From NCBI GenBank assembly GCA_016081115.2, contig CM071925.1, forward strand, positions 10,954,441 to 11,018,440: DNA of 64,000 bases, given 5' to 3'. This stretch comes from Rehmannia glutinosa (lineage: Eukaryota > Streptophyta > Magnoliopsida > Lamiales > Orobanchaceae). The notes beneath the pieces were generated by a model. The model ran no database searches, was not told the origin of the DNA, and worked only from the letters and a program-made list of their open reading frames with translations. The position numbers and the translations under genes were made by a program. The stretch's first letter is position 1, and each line of letters begins with the position of its first letter. Positions 31,966-44,400 of this stretch are shown here, piece after piece.

Positions 31966-33463
31966 CGATGGGAAAGGAAAGGGAATACAGACTCACATGG
32001 AGATCGTAATTCGAGTCAATCACCTTAACAAAGACAAATCGCATCATAAAGAATTTGGGCACTTAAATTTTTTATGAAGTAATTGAGCCTCAGCCATTCG
32101 CTTTATCTTGAAGTCTGTCATTTCATTCAATGATTAGAAAAACATATTTTACTTTTTGTTCCCAAACTAAAAGAAAAAAAAAAAAATAAATAGAAGGTTG
32201 ATCTACCTCCCCTATATTTTTGCGGATGGGATGTTCCATTTCAAGATGGTGTTTCATCTCCTATTCCACCGACGGATGATTGTCACGTGTATAAAAGTTA
32301 TCATATTAATTTTGGAGCATAAATCACGCCTAAATTGTTGGGTTTTAATATGGTAACTTCTATACACGTGGCAATCATCCGTCTTGTAAAATAGGAGATG
32401 AAACACCATCTTGGAATAGAAGATCTCATCGCATATTTTTGGCTTCTGCGCTCATCTCAATATTTGAAATTTTGGCAATAATAATCTAAGTATCTAGAAT
32501 CTAGGGCACTATCTTCATCCTGTGAGTTTTGTGACTTCTTTCAAATACTCTAACAAACTTTTGTTAAAAAAAAACTGAAATACCCTAATCCCTATACTTA
32601 TTAAAAGATGACGAAACTTTTAAAAAAATGTAATTCTTCTTCTAAAGCAAGTATATATCAAAATTCTTTTCCCAAAAAAAAGTATATATTAAAATTAAAA
32701 TTTTAAGTAATATTTACCAAACATAAGAAGTATAGGTTAATACGTACTTATATATAAATATAAATGTGTATGTGAGACATTGTTATTTATTTGGTTTTTC
32801 AATAAAAATTTAATATGATGTGTAACTGAATAGTGCTAAAGGGAAGGTACTTACAATTAAATTAAAATCAAACACGCATGGAAAAAAAAAAAGTATAATC
32901 AATCATGCATGAAAAGGGGTGTATATGTGCTAGCTATAAGCTAATTAAAAAGCTCATCGGAAGACGTCGATGCATGCAAATATTTTATTCTGGCTGACAT
33001 TAAATTTGGATGGAAAAATCATATATTATTTTCTGATCCATTAAGGAATATAATTGTGTTAAACTAATATATTTAAAAAAAAAATTAAGACCGAAATAAA
33101 CACATTGGTAGGTAATTTGATAATTGAGGACTCCTAATAACTTGGAATTAAGAGGCATATTGGAAGATTCAACCCTCTTTTCTCTCCTACGTTTTCTATT
33201 TCTAATCTATCTCCAAACGCCTCCATCATCCTAATTTGAATTTTTCATACACTCATTATATAATATATATTATATCTCCCTCCTCTTCAGCTTTTTCAAA
33301 TTTTTTGTTTGAAATTATTATTAATATTATTGTTTCCTCCTATAACTAGTCCACTACTGCATGGACTAAATAAATTTTCAAGTAACGAAACTAATTATCA
33401 TAGTGTTTAATCTGCTTCACTTTTAAATCCATTCAAGACCAAAAAAAAAAAGATATTGAGGAG
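31966..33463. other. Intergenic region upstream of the response regulator
   Basis: No gene is seen apart from the small inverted-repeat element at 32,222-32,432. The 300 bp before the start codon contain CT-rich stretches and TATATAATATATATT near 33,258, candidate promoter and leader features. I cannot place the transcription start. Confidence 0.5.
32222..32432. mobile_element. Foldback MITE, about 210 bp, nearly all inverted repeat
   Basis: Left arm GATGGGATGTTCCATTTCAAG continues through 'atggtgtttcatctcctatt', 'gacggatgattg.cacgtgtat' and 'aagtta.catatta'. The right arm is its reverse complement with few mismatches, leaving a loop of about 30-40 bp. Similar 9-10 bp stretches, ATATTTTTTG and ATATTTTTG, flank it and suggest a Mutator-sized target duplication. 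The arms contain the G-box-like CACGTG. Confidence 0.75.
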
Positions 33464-36400
33464 ATGGAGGCGGCAAATTATAAGTTTAATCCAGTAGGCA
33501 TGAGGATTCTGGTTGTGGATGATAGCAAGATCTTGGAGGACCTACTTCGGAGGTGTCAATATAATGGTTTTTTTCTCACTACTCTTAATTTGTCCTTTTT
33601 CTTTTTAATAAATCTATTGTTATTAATTAACTATAAGATTGTTGATCAATACTAGATCTATGTTGGGTTCATAATTGATTTTCTTGTTTTTCTTTTATTT
33701 ATGGACTTCTTTCCAAATATTCTTTTGAATTTTTCTGTCAGATATGGCACTATTGAATGATAATTGTATTTACTAGTATTGCATTCTGTTAACTCTACGT
33801 ACGTGAGTGCATAGTTCATGCATGATTTGAACATATAGCTAGTTACCATCTTATAAACATATTTATTTAAAAATTATAAGATAACGTACTTAATGTGTCA
33901 AGTACTATTGTATGGGGATGACAGATTAATTAATTAATATGTGAGAAGAGAAGATGATGAGTGTATGTAGCTGGTTGAACCTGATTTTTTTTTTAATTAT
34001 TATATATTTCCGTGTAATTAGGTCACTGGTTAATTCTAATTTATTTATGGGCTTATGTGTGCATCTGCCTTGGTATATTTCTTTTTCTTCCCCACAATTT
34101 ATTATCAGATGGTACGATTTAAGATTTTCAGTATTTGGATTCAATTCTTAGTGAACAAGTTTAATATAAGTGTCTTCCATATGGTGGGCTTAATTATGTC
34201 CCTGATCACCTACTATATTTCTTTCTTTTTCATTGTTTATTACCCTGCTATTATCAATTGGTAAAACACTTACTGAACAGGTTTAATAAAATTGAAGTTC
34301 ATTTCTATGTGTTTATGTGTGAAACCTTTATGTTATTTTTCTTTCATAGTTTATGTGTGAAACCTTTATTAGGTTCAGTGTACTTGAGGCTAATAAGAAT
34401 ATTCATAAGTGTGTTGCAACCATGCCTTTTTGTGTATGGGTATCAATCTTTGTTTGAACACCGGTGTTTGAGATGCGAGATTTTGCAATATTGTGAGTAG
34501 AGATGTTAAACGGTCACGGCCTATTGGTCCGGACCGTTTAAACCGCAAAAAGAGAGTTAGGGTCGACTTATTTTGGCTGTTTAAATGCGGGCTTTTTGGC
34601 CCGGACCATTTAAACCAAAGCCTATTAGGACTAGCCCGAAGGTTAATCAAGTTAGCACGCTAGCGCTATTTTTATTTTTTAAAAATAAATATAATTAAAA
34701 TATTTTTATTTACTTTTATTACCTATTACTACTAAATTTATTTTCTCAAATTCACTTCTCCCTCATCTTTAAGTTTAACTTTATTAAACAAGCTATAAAT
34801 TCTTGAAAACTTTTTTTTTATTTGTTTTATTTATTATTTAATTTGGTTTTCCGACTTTTATTCGAATAAGAAAATGTCACCTAGTATTATTAGATTATTT
34901 AGGATATATATTATATTTCTAAACGGTGCTAAATCAAATTTTATAATTTTGTTAATGTAATGTAATTATAAACTATGCATGACTTTTTTTTAAAAAATAG
35001 ATTAACTTTAAATGTTATATATGCTTATGTTTAAAATTTTAGACTTAAATATCTAATTTTGAAATTTTGGACTTATAGTCATATGAGTAATTACGAAAAA
35101 AAAATGTAAATTTTGGGTAGGTTGTTATTATTATTTTATTTTTAAAATTTAGATCATAAAATATTAAATTTTATAAGTTTGTTATTGCAATGTAATTAGA
35201 AACTTTGCATGAATTTTATTTATGACGAATAGCTAACTTAAAATGTTAAATTTAAATGTTATATATATTCGAGTTCAAAATTTTAAATTTAAATATATAA
35301 TTTTTAATTTTTTGACTTATAGCCGATAGTGGCCCGTTTAGCCCGAAGCCTGGTAGAGTTAGGGTTAGGTTTCAATATTGCTAGCCCGTTTCATCTCTAA
35401 TTGTGAGGGGATAATAGACTAATTAATTTGTGAGAATAGAACATGATGAGTATAATAGATCCTTGTAGGAGCTTCTTGACATGATTAATTATCCGTGTAG
35501 TTATTGAAATAGTGTAGGTTGTTTTCGTTGTAGTGCATGCTAGTGAACTTCCTATTATTTTCATAATATATATTGTTTATGCAAGTATTGTTGCAGTGAC
35601 TACGGCAGAGAAAGCAAGCACAGCGCTTCAAATTCTGTTAGAAAATAGAAATAAATATGATTTGGTTATAATTGAGGCTGACATGGATGGGTTTAAGCTA
35701 CTTAAGGAAGTACGGGGTCTTCAAATGGACATCCCGATCATACGTAAGTGCTTATTTACCTACCAAATATTAACTCTAAATTAACTATCATATAGATATA
35801 TTTCATATTACTCTTTCCAAATTGTTTTGAATATTAAATGTGAATGATAAAAAAATTGACTCAACTTTAACTTGAAATTAATTTTGCAGTGGTGTCATCG
35901 AGTGATGATAGAGAACGAGTAATGAAGGGGATCCTTTATGGAGCTTGTGATTATCTGTTAAAACCTGTGCGAATTGAGGAGCTAAAGAACATTTGGCAAC
36001 ATGTGGTGAGAAGAAATTTGAAAAATTCAAACATGATAAAGGAGTGAAGAAACATTGTGATTATTCTGTTGATCACATGAATAAGGGGTCAGATGAAGGC
36101 GTTGTTGTTGTTTCAGATCAGATGAAAGCAATTAATAGTAAAAAAGGAATAAAGATGAAAAGGAGGAATATGATGATGAGTACTATGATGAAGAGTCAAT
36201 TATATTGACTCAGACGAAAAAAACGCGTGTTGTTTGGTCGTCAGAGCTTCACCACAAATTTGTTGCAGCAGTTAAACAATTGGGAGTGGACAGTAAGTTT
36301 TTAACTTTGCAAATAATTTATCAAATTGATCAACAGGTAAGAGAGTGCTAAGTTTTATTCATTGGCATGCGTGATGAGGGTAGAAGCTGTACCTAAAAAG

Positions 36401-37456
36401 ATCTTGGAGTTGATGAATGTTGAAAATATTACAAGGGAAAATGTCGCTAGCCATCTCCAGGTATGCAAAACCTCCAACTGTTGCCTCTAATTAATTATAA
36501 GATGTTTATATAATGCATGTCTATCTCAATAATTTTTTTTTTTTTTTGTGTGTGTGTGTGGTGGCATGTAGAAATATAGAATGTACCTGAAAAAGTCTGA
36601 AGGCGTGGGAGGTCAACAAGGCAACATTCAACCAGCTCATCATTCAGTTGTGATAAACTGTCCACATATTGCCACTAACAGTAGATTGAATCATGTAGTT
36701 CCAACTAATTATCAATGGTCGCCTCATTCAGATCATAATTTGATCAACACCAATACTGATCATGATGAACCTAATAATTATATCCATCCAACCATGCAAA
36801 CAATGAACCCGGTGCAGGAATTGCATGATGAGAGCCAACAAATGATGACGATGATGATGGCGATGAATATTACTCAAATATCACAGTTTCCGCCATTGTG
36901 TCATAATAATCATCTTCTCATTAATCATCAAACTAATCTTGATTTTGCTGACGATGCTAATAATTTGATGCTAGAACCTGAACATCATCTTTCCAATCAG
37001 TCCTCTGTAGAAGCAATTGCTAACTCATTAAGCCAAGATGCAACATTTCATGATGACCACCACAACTGGCCTACTACACCCGTTTTCCCCCTTGAACAGA
37101 CCGCTAACTTTCATCATATGTCAACATCATCATCACCTCACCATTATGTTAACAATAATCCCCCTCCAATTTCTTCTCTCAACTCAGTTGTCAATACTAT
37201 CCATACAAGATATCAGATCAGCACTTATGAGGGTTTCAATTACATACCAGAAAGTGATGGTCTCATAAGCTCTGGGCTTGAAGCTAGAAAAGTTTCCAGT
37301 GAGCTACAACAACAACAACAATTTCCATTTAATGCAAAATCTAGTGGATATAGTGAGTCAGGTACTTTTTTCCTTCTTTTGATGTTAAATTTTTTTCTTC
37401 TCACATTAAACTACATATCATCTTCTGATCTATAATAATTTTGTTGTGCAGGATGA
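33464..37456 (+). CDS. Type-B response regulator (receiver plus GARP/Myb domain), atypical receiver
   Basis: Exons: 33464-33566, 35597-35743, 35890-36292, 36384-36460, 36572-37361 and 37452-37456, with GT-AG borders. Type-B regulators are nuclear transcription factors activated by cytokinin phosphorelay. Exon 1 encodes MRILVVDDSK with the acidic pair. Exon 3 has LLKPVRIEEL with the conserved Lys, then an acidic spacer and RVVWSSELHHKFVAAVKQLG. Exons 4-5 complete the GARP DNA-binding domain (SHLQKYRMYLKK). The rest is Asn/His/Gln-rich. The phospho-acceptor loop is odd: DLVIIEADMDGF, about three residues shorter than the usual DLVISDVxMPDMDGF and without its acceptor Asp. Exon 3 has two one-base losses in A-runs (about 36,012 and 36,142). 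With one base added at each, the exons give exactly 508 codons plus stop, so I favour sequencing error. The C-terminus is short. Confidence 0.85.
34498..35399. mobile_element. Non-autonomous hAT element in intron 1 of the response regulator
   Basis: ATTGTGAG is duplicated at 34,490-34,497 and 35,400-35,407. The ends are TAGAGATGTTAAACGG and, on the minus strand, TAGAGATGAAACGGGC, followed by GGCCCG/CCGTTTA-rich subterminal sequence. The 8-bp duplication and TAGAGATG ends mark a hAT element. There is no transposase. Confidence 0.9.
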
Positions 37457-37824
37457 CATGTGGCATGTTGCTTTTCTTCTGATCCATAAAACTCTCATAA
37501 ATCTCAATCATTCATGGTACATATTTGGTTTTCGAGTTATCGCTTAACAGTGGACGATAGTAATATTTAGGTTAATGTTGAAGCATTAAGGAAAGGCTTA
37601 GACAGGGCTTTTTTGGTTGGTTTGAGTTTAGAAGATAGATTCTCAACTTCCAAGGGGTTGTAATGCAGAAAACCTTTTGTTTGAATTTCCGTATAATGAT
37701 GATAAGTCATGTAATCTTTTATTGTATGCCATACTTTTCGAATTTTTATTAGCGAACTGGACATTCAATTTCTGATCCACCATCATTATACATATTAAGA
37801 CATGACAAATATCCAGAAAAACCT

Positions 37825-38013
37825 ATCTTAACATATTCCAGAAAATTTTGGCAGACATATTTTTAGAGTTTGGCAAAATTGGCAGCCTATTTCTTGGGAG
37901 CAATCCAAAAACCAAATACGATCTTAACATATTCCATTAAATTTTCGCAGACATATTTTTACAATTTGCCAAAATTGGCAGCCTTTTTCTTGGGAGCAAT
38001 CCAAAAATAAGCA
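37825..38013. repeat. Two-copy tandem duplication, 96-bp unit
   Basis: 37,825-37,920 and 37,921 to about 38,013 are close copies (ATCTTAACATATTCCA...TTGGGAGCAATCCAAAAA) in the roughly 980-bp gap between the 3' ends of the two convergent genes. Confidence 0.85.
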
Positions 38014-38436
38014 GTGTAGAAGAGATTATGAAGGGACCCTTTATTTACCAATCAGAAATAACTTGTTAGCAAGGACCCTTCAAGATTTTTCTTTTTTTTA
38101 GATAAAGCATTATTGACTTGCAAGGCACAAATATTAAAAGATCCCACATTCTAACAAGAAGTCAATAAGGTAATTCAATTACTATTATCATGTCAACTCC
38201 AAAGAGTATGGACTTTGGCCCATTGACAAGCCTCTGTATGGCTTAAACTTAACAACAGAAGTGTAGTCAAATATACATCTGGGAAATATCTATGATTCCC
38301 ATGCAATCCAAATACACACATAAAAGAGGTTTATAAGTTTTTTTTTTATGTAGTCAAAATACTACCAAACCTTACACAAACCAGATACTGTAGTTTTCTT
38401 TAAATAATTTTGAAAAAAACAAACTAAAACACCTAG

Positions 38437-41400
38437 CTAGTCCATGATGATGACCTCAGAATTATCCTCCTCCATTTCTACATCCACAGTTCCATTTGAC
38501 AATGGCAAGTTGCTGGCTTCTCTTTGATGATTTGCCTCAGTTTCACTGCTTTGAATCGGATTATCTGTATCCATGGTCCCAACTCCAAGAACGTTGTTAT
38601 CTGCAGGGAGTGTAGATGAGGAACTCAAATTTTCAACTTTTGCCTTCTCATCCTGCACTGGTGAAAGTATTTTGTTTATCTCTTCACTAAATGCTTCAAG
38701 GGCACCAAGATCTTTTTTCAACTTCAAACTTGCAGCAGCTCTACTATATGCTTCACCTAAATCTGGGCCATTGTCTGCGACTATCCCGCTAATCTGCAAA
38801 AATCGAAACCAAATTTTAATCTCTTGCATCTTTGCTCATACATTGGTCAAGCTTACACCCAACATATCACTGTCAATAAGCTTGACCATGTGTACAATTT
38901 ACCTCATTATATAGCCTGGCCATATCAAAGCGATGTGAGTTTTTATCGCAAGCAGATGCCGAAATTTCTTCGGGAGCTGCATTTAGAGGGGGGAAAAGAT
39001 AGGTCATATTCTTCACAAACTAAATCTTGAACATAAAGAAACATTGAATTTCCAGATATATTGGATTTAATAAAGAAATTAAGTTGTCATATCATATTTT
39101 ATTCAAATGTCTCAACTTTCACCTATAATCATTTTGAAACGTTTACTCAGCGAACAAAACTGTCTCTGTTAATAAAATATAGTTCAAAACTCTAAGTGGT
39201 ACAAAATGAAAAACAATTATAAAAAGAAATTTAAAAAACACTTTTTCTACAAGACCACATTTTTTTTTTTGAACATGGGGTTTGGGCACAAAAAGGAACG
39301 AGAGAAAGAGCTGTAGGTTTTCCTAGATTCTTTTAATGTAGAATAAATCCCAAAATGATTGTGACTCACTTTCAATTCACAAGCCAAAAAACAGATAAAT
39401 GAATAAACTTTCGATAAATAAAACCCAGCAGTCCTGAGACTGACATGACTCCACTCTCCCACAGTAATCGTGCTTTTGAGAAGTTGGGAACAGATAAAGT
39501 AGTCATCACATAAGAGGGAACCCCAAACACCAGCAGCCATAAGGCAAACTCTAACCACCAGTTTTCCCAAGTATTCCATGAGCACAAAAATTTAAGAACA
39601 AGAAACTCATTCTTCTCAATTAACTAATATAATTGTTTAAATACTGAGATTCGACAGAAACTTAAAGACACACGTGAAGACACTTACAAATTATTTCAAC
39701 TTGAGGCAACTGAGCAGCCATTTGGGCATCTGATGCCTCAGAGCTTGATATTTTACATCTGTGACCTTGCGCCCAGTCTCATCAGTTACAATGTCGTTCA
39801 TTTTGTCATCAGCCTGAGACAATCATCTTGTTTAGAAAAGTAAACATGTGGTCCTCAATAACTATAGACTTCCAATAGAGTAAATAAGATTGTATCAATT
39901 AACACACACACCTCTAACAAACTCAGACCAAAAATTAATATTTCATGAAATAAGAGACAATAAAGTAGTAGATAAAGCATTTTTGTACTGCTACTGTACA
40001 ATGCAATGATAATTCACCGGTAATATCTAAATACAACTACCACATTACCGAAGATTTAGAAGGACTTACATAATATACTTTCTGCAGTTCTGCATTAAGT
40101 CCTTTCTCCAAAAGCAGTACCCTCTTTTGATGAACTCCACTTGTCTTCTCTGCATCTCCCTAAAATGATACAGGGTAGATTGATCTTGAAAAAGTTGTGT
40201 TCGTGCTGTAGTATTAGTAGCTCCAGCCCCAGATTCATTCCCACCAGTAGTTCCCTTTGCCTGATTTCCAGGGGCTTCAACACCGTCCAAGTTTACACCA
40301 TTCTGTGATTCATGAAGTCCTGGAGTAGGAACATGTGGTTCAGAAATGCCAGAAGCAGAGGCTTGTGCTTGAGACGTCCCTGAAGCAAGATTCTGTGCTT
40401 GAGGAGCTCCAGGACCAGGTGTATTGATAAAAGGAAGGTTCAGCTCTTGACAGATCACTTCTTGTATTCTCAAGTCCTTGTCGTCAACGATTGCTTGCCA
40501 TCTTCCATAACCATGTCTAGATGTTCAGACAGAAACAAGCTCATCAATACACAAAATATATATATGGAGAGGCTTTTGAATGGTTTATTAAATCAAATGA
40601 TATGAAATCTGCTTCAATCACAATATTTAAATTAGAAACAAGAAAATGATTGGAAGTTTCCATATTTGCAAGGAAAAAAGTAACATACCATTTTTAGACA
40701 GCTGTCTTGACAACTTAAGAGAGAACCGAATGTATCAAAGGAGACCGTTTTACAATCACTATTCATCTATGGGCAATTTCATTCATTTAGTCCTATTAAA
40801 ACGCTCCAACATCCATCCCATCCACGTTATTATGAGACTTTATTTATGTTGATATTATTATCTTTGTTTTTCCTTAGCATGAAACTTCAAATCAACTTGC
40901 AAGAGCTGAAGAAGAAAGAGGAAAGAGATTATACTTCATTACTGCTCGCAGAAGCAACCGATCATGCTGCTCTTTCCAAAGTCTCCTCCTTTCAGTCCTG
41001 GGTAGCGGGATATAATATCATCCGTGAAAAGGATAGTAGATCCCTCTGATAAAGCCTTCACCTGTCAACCCGAAGATGTTCTTTTAAACAAAACTCGAAC
41101 ATAACAAGTCGTCTGTGATTTAATACTAAGATATTGACAACAATGCAACATAATCCACTGTATATAAATGGTATAAGATAACAGCTTATCCTCAAGTTAA
41201 GAGACCCATAAAAGGTTGTGCAAACAAGATGTAAAAATAAACATAAATTTATGCACTTGTTAAGAAGGATCAAGTTAATCAAGATGAAAGTTATTACAGG
41301 AAAGATTACAGAATATTTATCTATTTCTTGCCCTACAAAACATGTGTGAAAATATATGATCATTGGCATACATGAGATTTACCTGTTATTTGTGAAATGT

Positions 41401-44400
41401 CACATGGAGGTGTTACCGATTTTTTAATAGGCTTGGTTCCTGAAAGATTGTCATGCATACAGATTTTGCAAGCTGTTTTGTACTAAATTTGATGTTCACC
41501 TATAAATTCTTGTGGGGGGAAAGAAATTATGCCACCGCAAATTTCATAACCTTCAATCATTGCCATCAGGAAAATTAAAACAAAAAAAAAAGTGGACACA
41601 CTCACAAATAAGACAGGCTAATGACAATTTGATCAAAAGTATCAAAGAATCAACTACGTCCAAACATGCATCTCATCAGCACTGTACATTCATAAGATCA
41701 TAGTAGATGAAAGTAACTTTCACCTTTGTAAATTTATTACAGAAATATAACAACATTTTAAGGGGGAAAAAAAACAATTCTTAATTTGAGGCTTAGATAT
41801 TTCTTCTCCAAGATATAAACCTTACTTTGTCCCTGATGAGTGATAGTGTTCCTATCCTGACAAGTACATCCTCTATCCTTAGTCCCTCTTTGGGTACGCC
41901 ATCTGCAACCAACAGAAATTATGTATATGTAACAGAAACCAAATATTCTGGAAAATATATTAGTAGAAGAGATTTGTAATTTATCTAATTGCCTGAAAAA
42001 GTAGGTGAATCAGTTATGTCTTCTGTTATGTGCTTCAAGAAATGCAACCCGTATCTGCATAACACATCATACTACTTATCAGCATACGTACAACTAACTG
42101 TACAAAGTAGTTGAACTATGATTGGCTGCAATCAAAAATAATATTAGCCCCAAAATAATAGAAATCTTGATGGTGACAAAGCATTTCACACTGAACTAAT
42201 TTGTGCTGTAATACAATGGATAAGGTTACCAACCTTCTGAATTGCCCAATTCTAAGAGCAGTGGCAGAACCACAACTTTACTACTCAAATCAAAGAATGC
42301 GGTACCCTTTTTTAGAAAGAAATTTAAATATATAAAGCAATAGTACACACGTCAAAACCGGAAAGGAGAACTCTAAGATTAAACGTGTGATTATATTAGC
42401 ATTAAAGCAGAAACTTCAATGGCATTTTCCACAAATGAAAATGTCAAAAAACCAACAGAAGTAAGAATGTTTCAAAGAACCAAGCAACGGAATAGACACA
42501 GTGACCATGCACAAGAATGAAAATTCTAGGAGAAATTTCACTTTTGAAAATACTAAGAAACCTTTTCAGAAATCAGTATCATTATTTAATAAAAAAAATT
42601 GCTATTAATCTTATTTTGTGCTTATGCAGAAGTTGTGATTCAATTAACAAATTTCTTAGAAGTGGTAAAAACATGTACTAACTTAATTTAACATTTAAAA
42701 TAACCAAGGAAAAAACAAAATACGCACACACACGTGCACACACACACACATCTATTTGCACCATCACTATACTCAAAGAAGGTTGACAACTGGCTTGGGC
42801 ATAGTCAGATGTTTTATCATGTACAGTGCTCTAAGTTGATACGACAAGAGATGTCTCCAAGAAATTTTTCAGCCACAAGATCAAGTTTGTTCAACTTCGT
42901 AGAATTTAGCAAACTCCAAGAGACTACCGATGCAACTTTTGCAACAGTCATAAGAGTTGACTCTTCCTATGCTTTTAGTAGACTAAGACTCAGACTAAAG
43001 AATATATTAGCACTGCTAAATGCGCTTTAGGCATATCAGTTGGGATTGATGTGTTAATCATTGATATAATATCAACATGAGAATACAGAGGCTCTATCTT
43101 GACCTCAGCCACTTTTCAAGATCCCTAGCAACATTTTCTAATCATTGGTACATCCATCACTAATCAGAAGCCAACTTATGCTCTCTTAATGTTTTCATCA
43201 TCTACACAGGTATAGCTCAGACATCAGTAAACCTGTTCACATAGAAGACTAGAACATGACATATTATTCGATACTTGAATTACTCGACCACCTTAAAAAC
43301 AATATAAAGTATTCCAAGACAGCAATTCGATTGTTTTCTAGCTTTCCTTACACTATGGTTGAGATAACAATAGGAAGTGCAGGAGAATGTAAAGTCGCAG
43401 TAGAATTAAGAATACATCCACCTGTTCGGTTACAGAGGATAATGAAACGGGACGTAATATTCGACATATAATCCCACCTAAGCCCAAATTTATTTGTGTC
43501 CAAATACTTTTTATTTTTTATTTTTCTTTCTTTTTGTGGGTGGGTGGGGTGGGGAGGGTTTTATAAAAGTTAAAAGACATAAAACCCTCAATTTAGTTTT
43601 AATTTTCAAGCAAAAATAGAGGAGAGTGATCTGTAATGAAAAGTATGATTTTCCTCCATACCATATTTCTTGGTACAAAACATGGGAAAGAAATAAAGAT
43701 ATGATTTCCTTGGGTCATAACAAACAACACTGGAAAGAAATACTACGCTTTTATTAACTTGATGTAGACACCCACCCACCCTCCCCTCATTCAAATCATA
43801 TATTAGCTATAGATATCATAGAAGACCAAATGACCAATGCCATTCAGAGTAGAGCAACACTAGGATTGCAAGACAGAAGCTCTAACACAGACATTGACTC
43901 AACAATATTTCTGAAATATGAGTTGGAGTAGAATAGACCACAGTAACTAATCACATACTCTTTAATTTCTTCGAGGGTCTTCTGCTTTAGACGTTGTGTA
44001 AACTCAGCCCAACCAGATTTTGGAATCCCAAACCTGTGACAACCAATCCAATTACTTGCACGATTCATTGAGAAAAGAATATGAGCTGCACATTTATCTA
44101 AAGTCAAGATAGAGCAAGAGAGGGAGGAAAGCAAGAGAAGGCTTTAATAACAAAAATAATTTCAAAAAGAAAGCCAAAAAAGTAACCTCATCAAAATTTG
44201 AACAAAAACAGCCCTCTGACTTTGATTAAATCCCAGTACTCGCAAATATCGACCTTCACCCTCCATCAAAGGAATTTTTTCTGAAGTGCCTGCTTATGAA
44301 AATTGAACAGGAAAACAGTTAGATGGCATTGCTGCACTCGTCAATCAACTGATGAACAATAAGCATTTAATCATACCACGAGCTCTTTTTCTGTAAGGTC

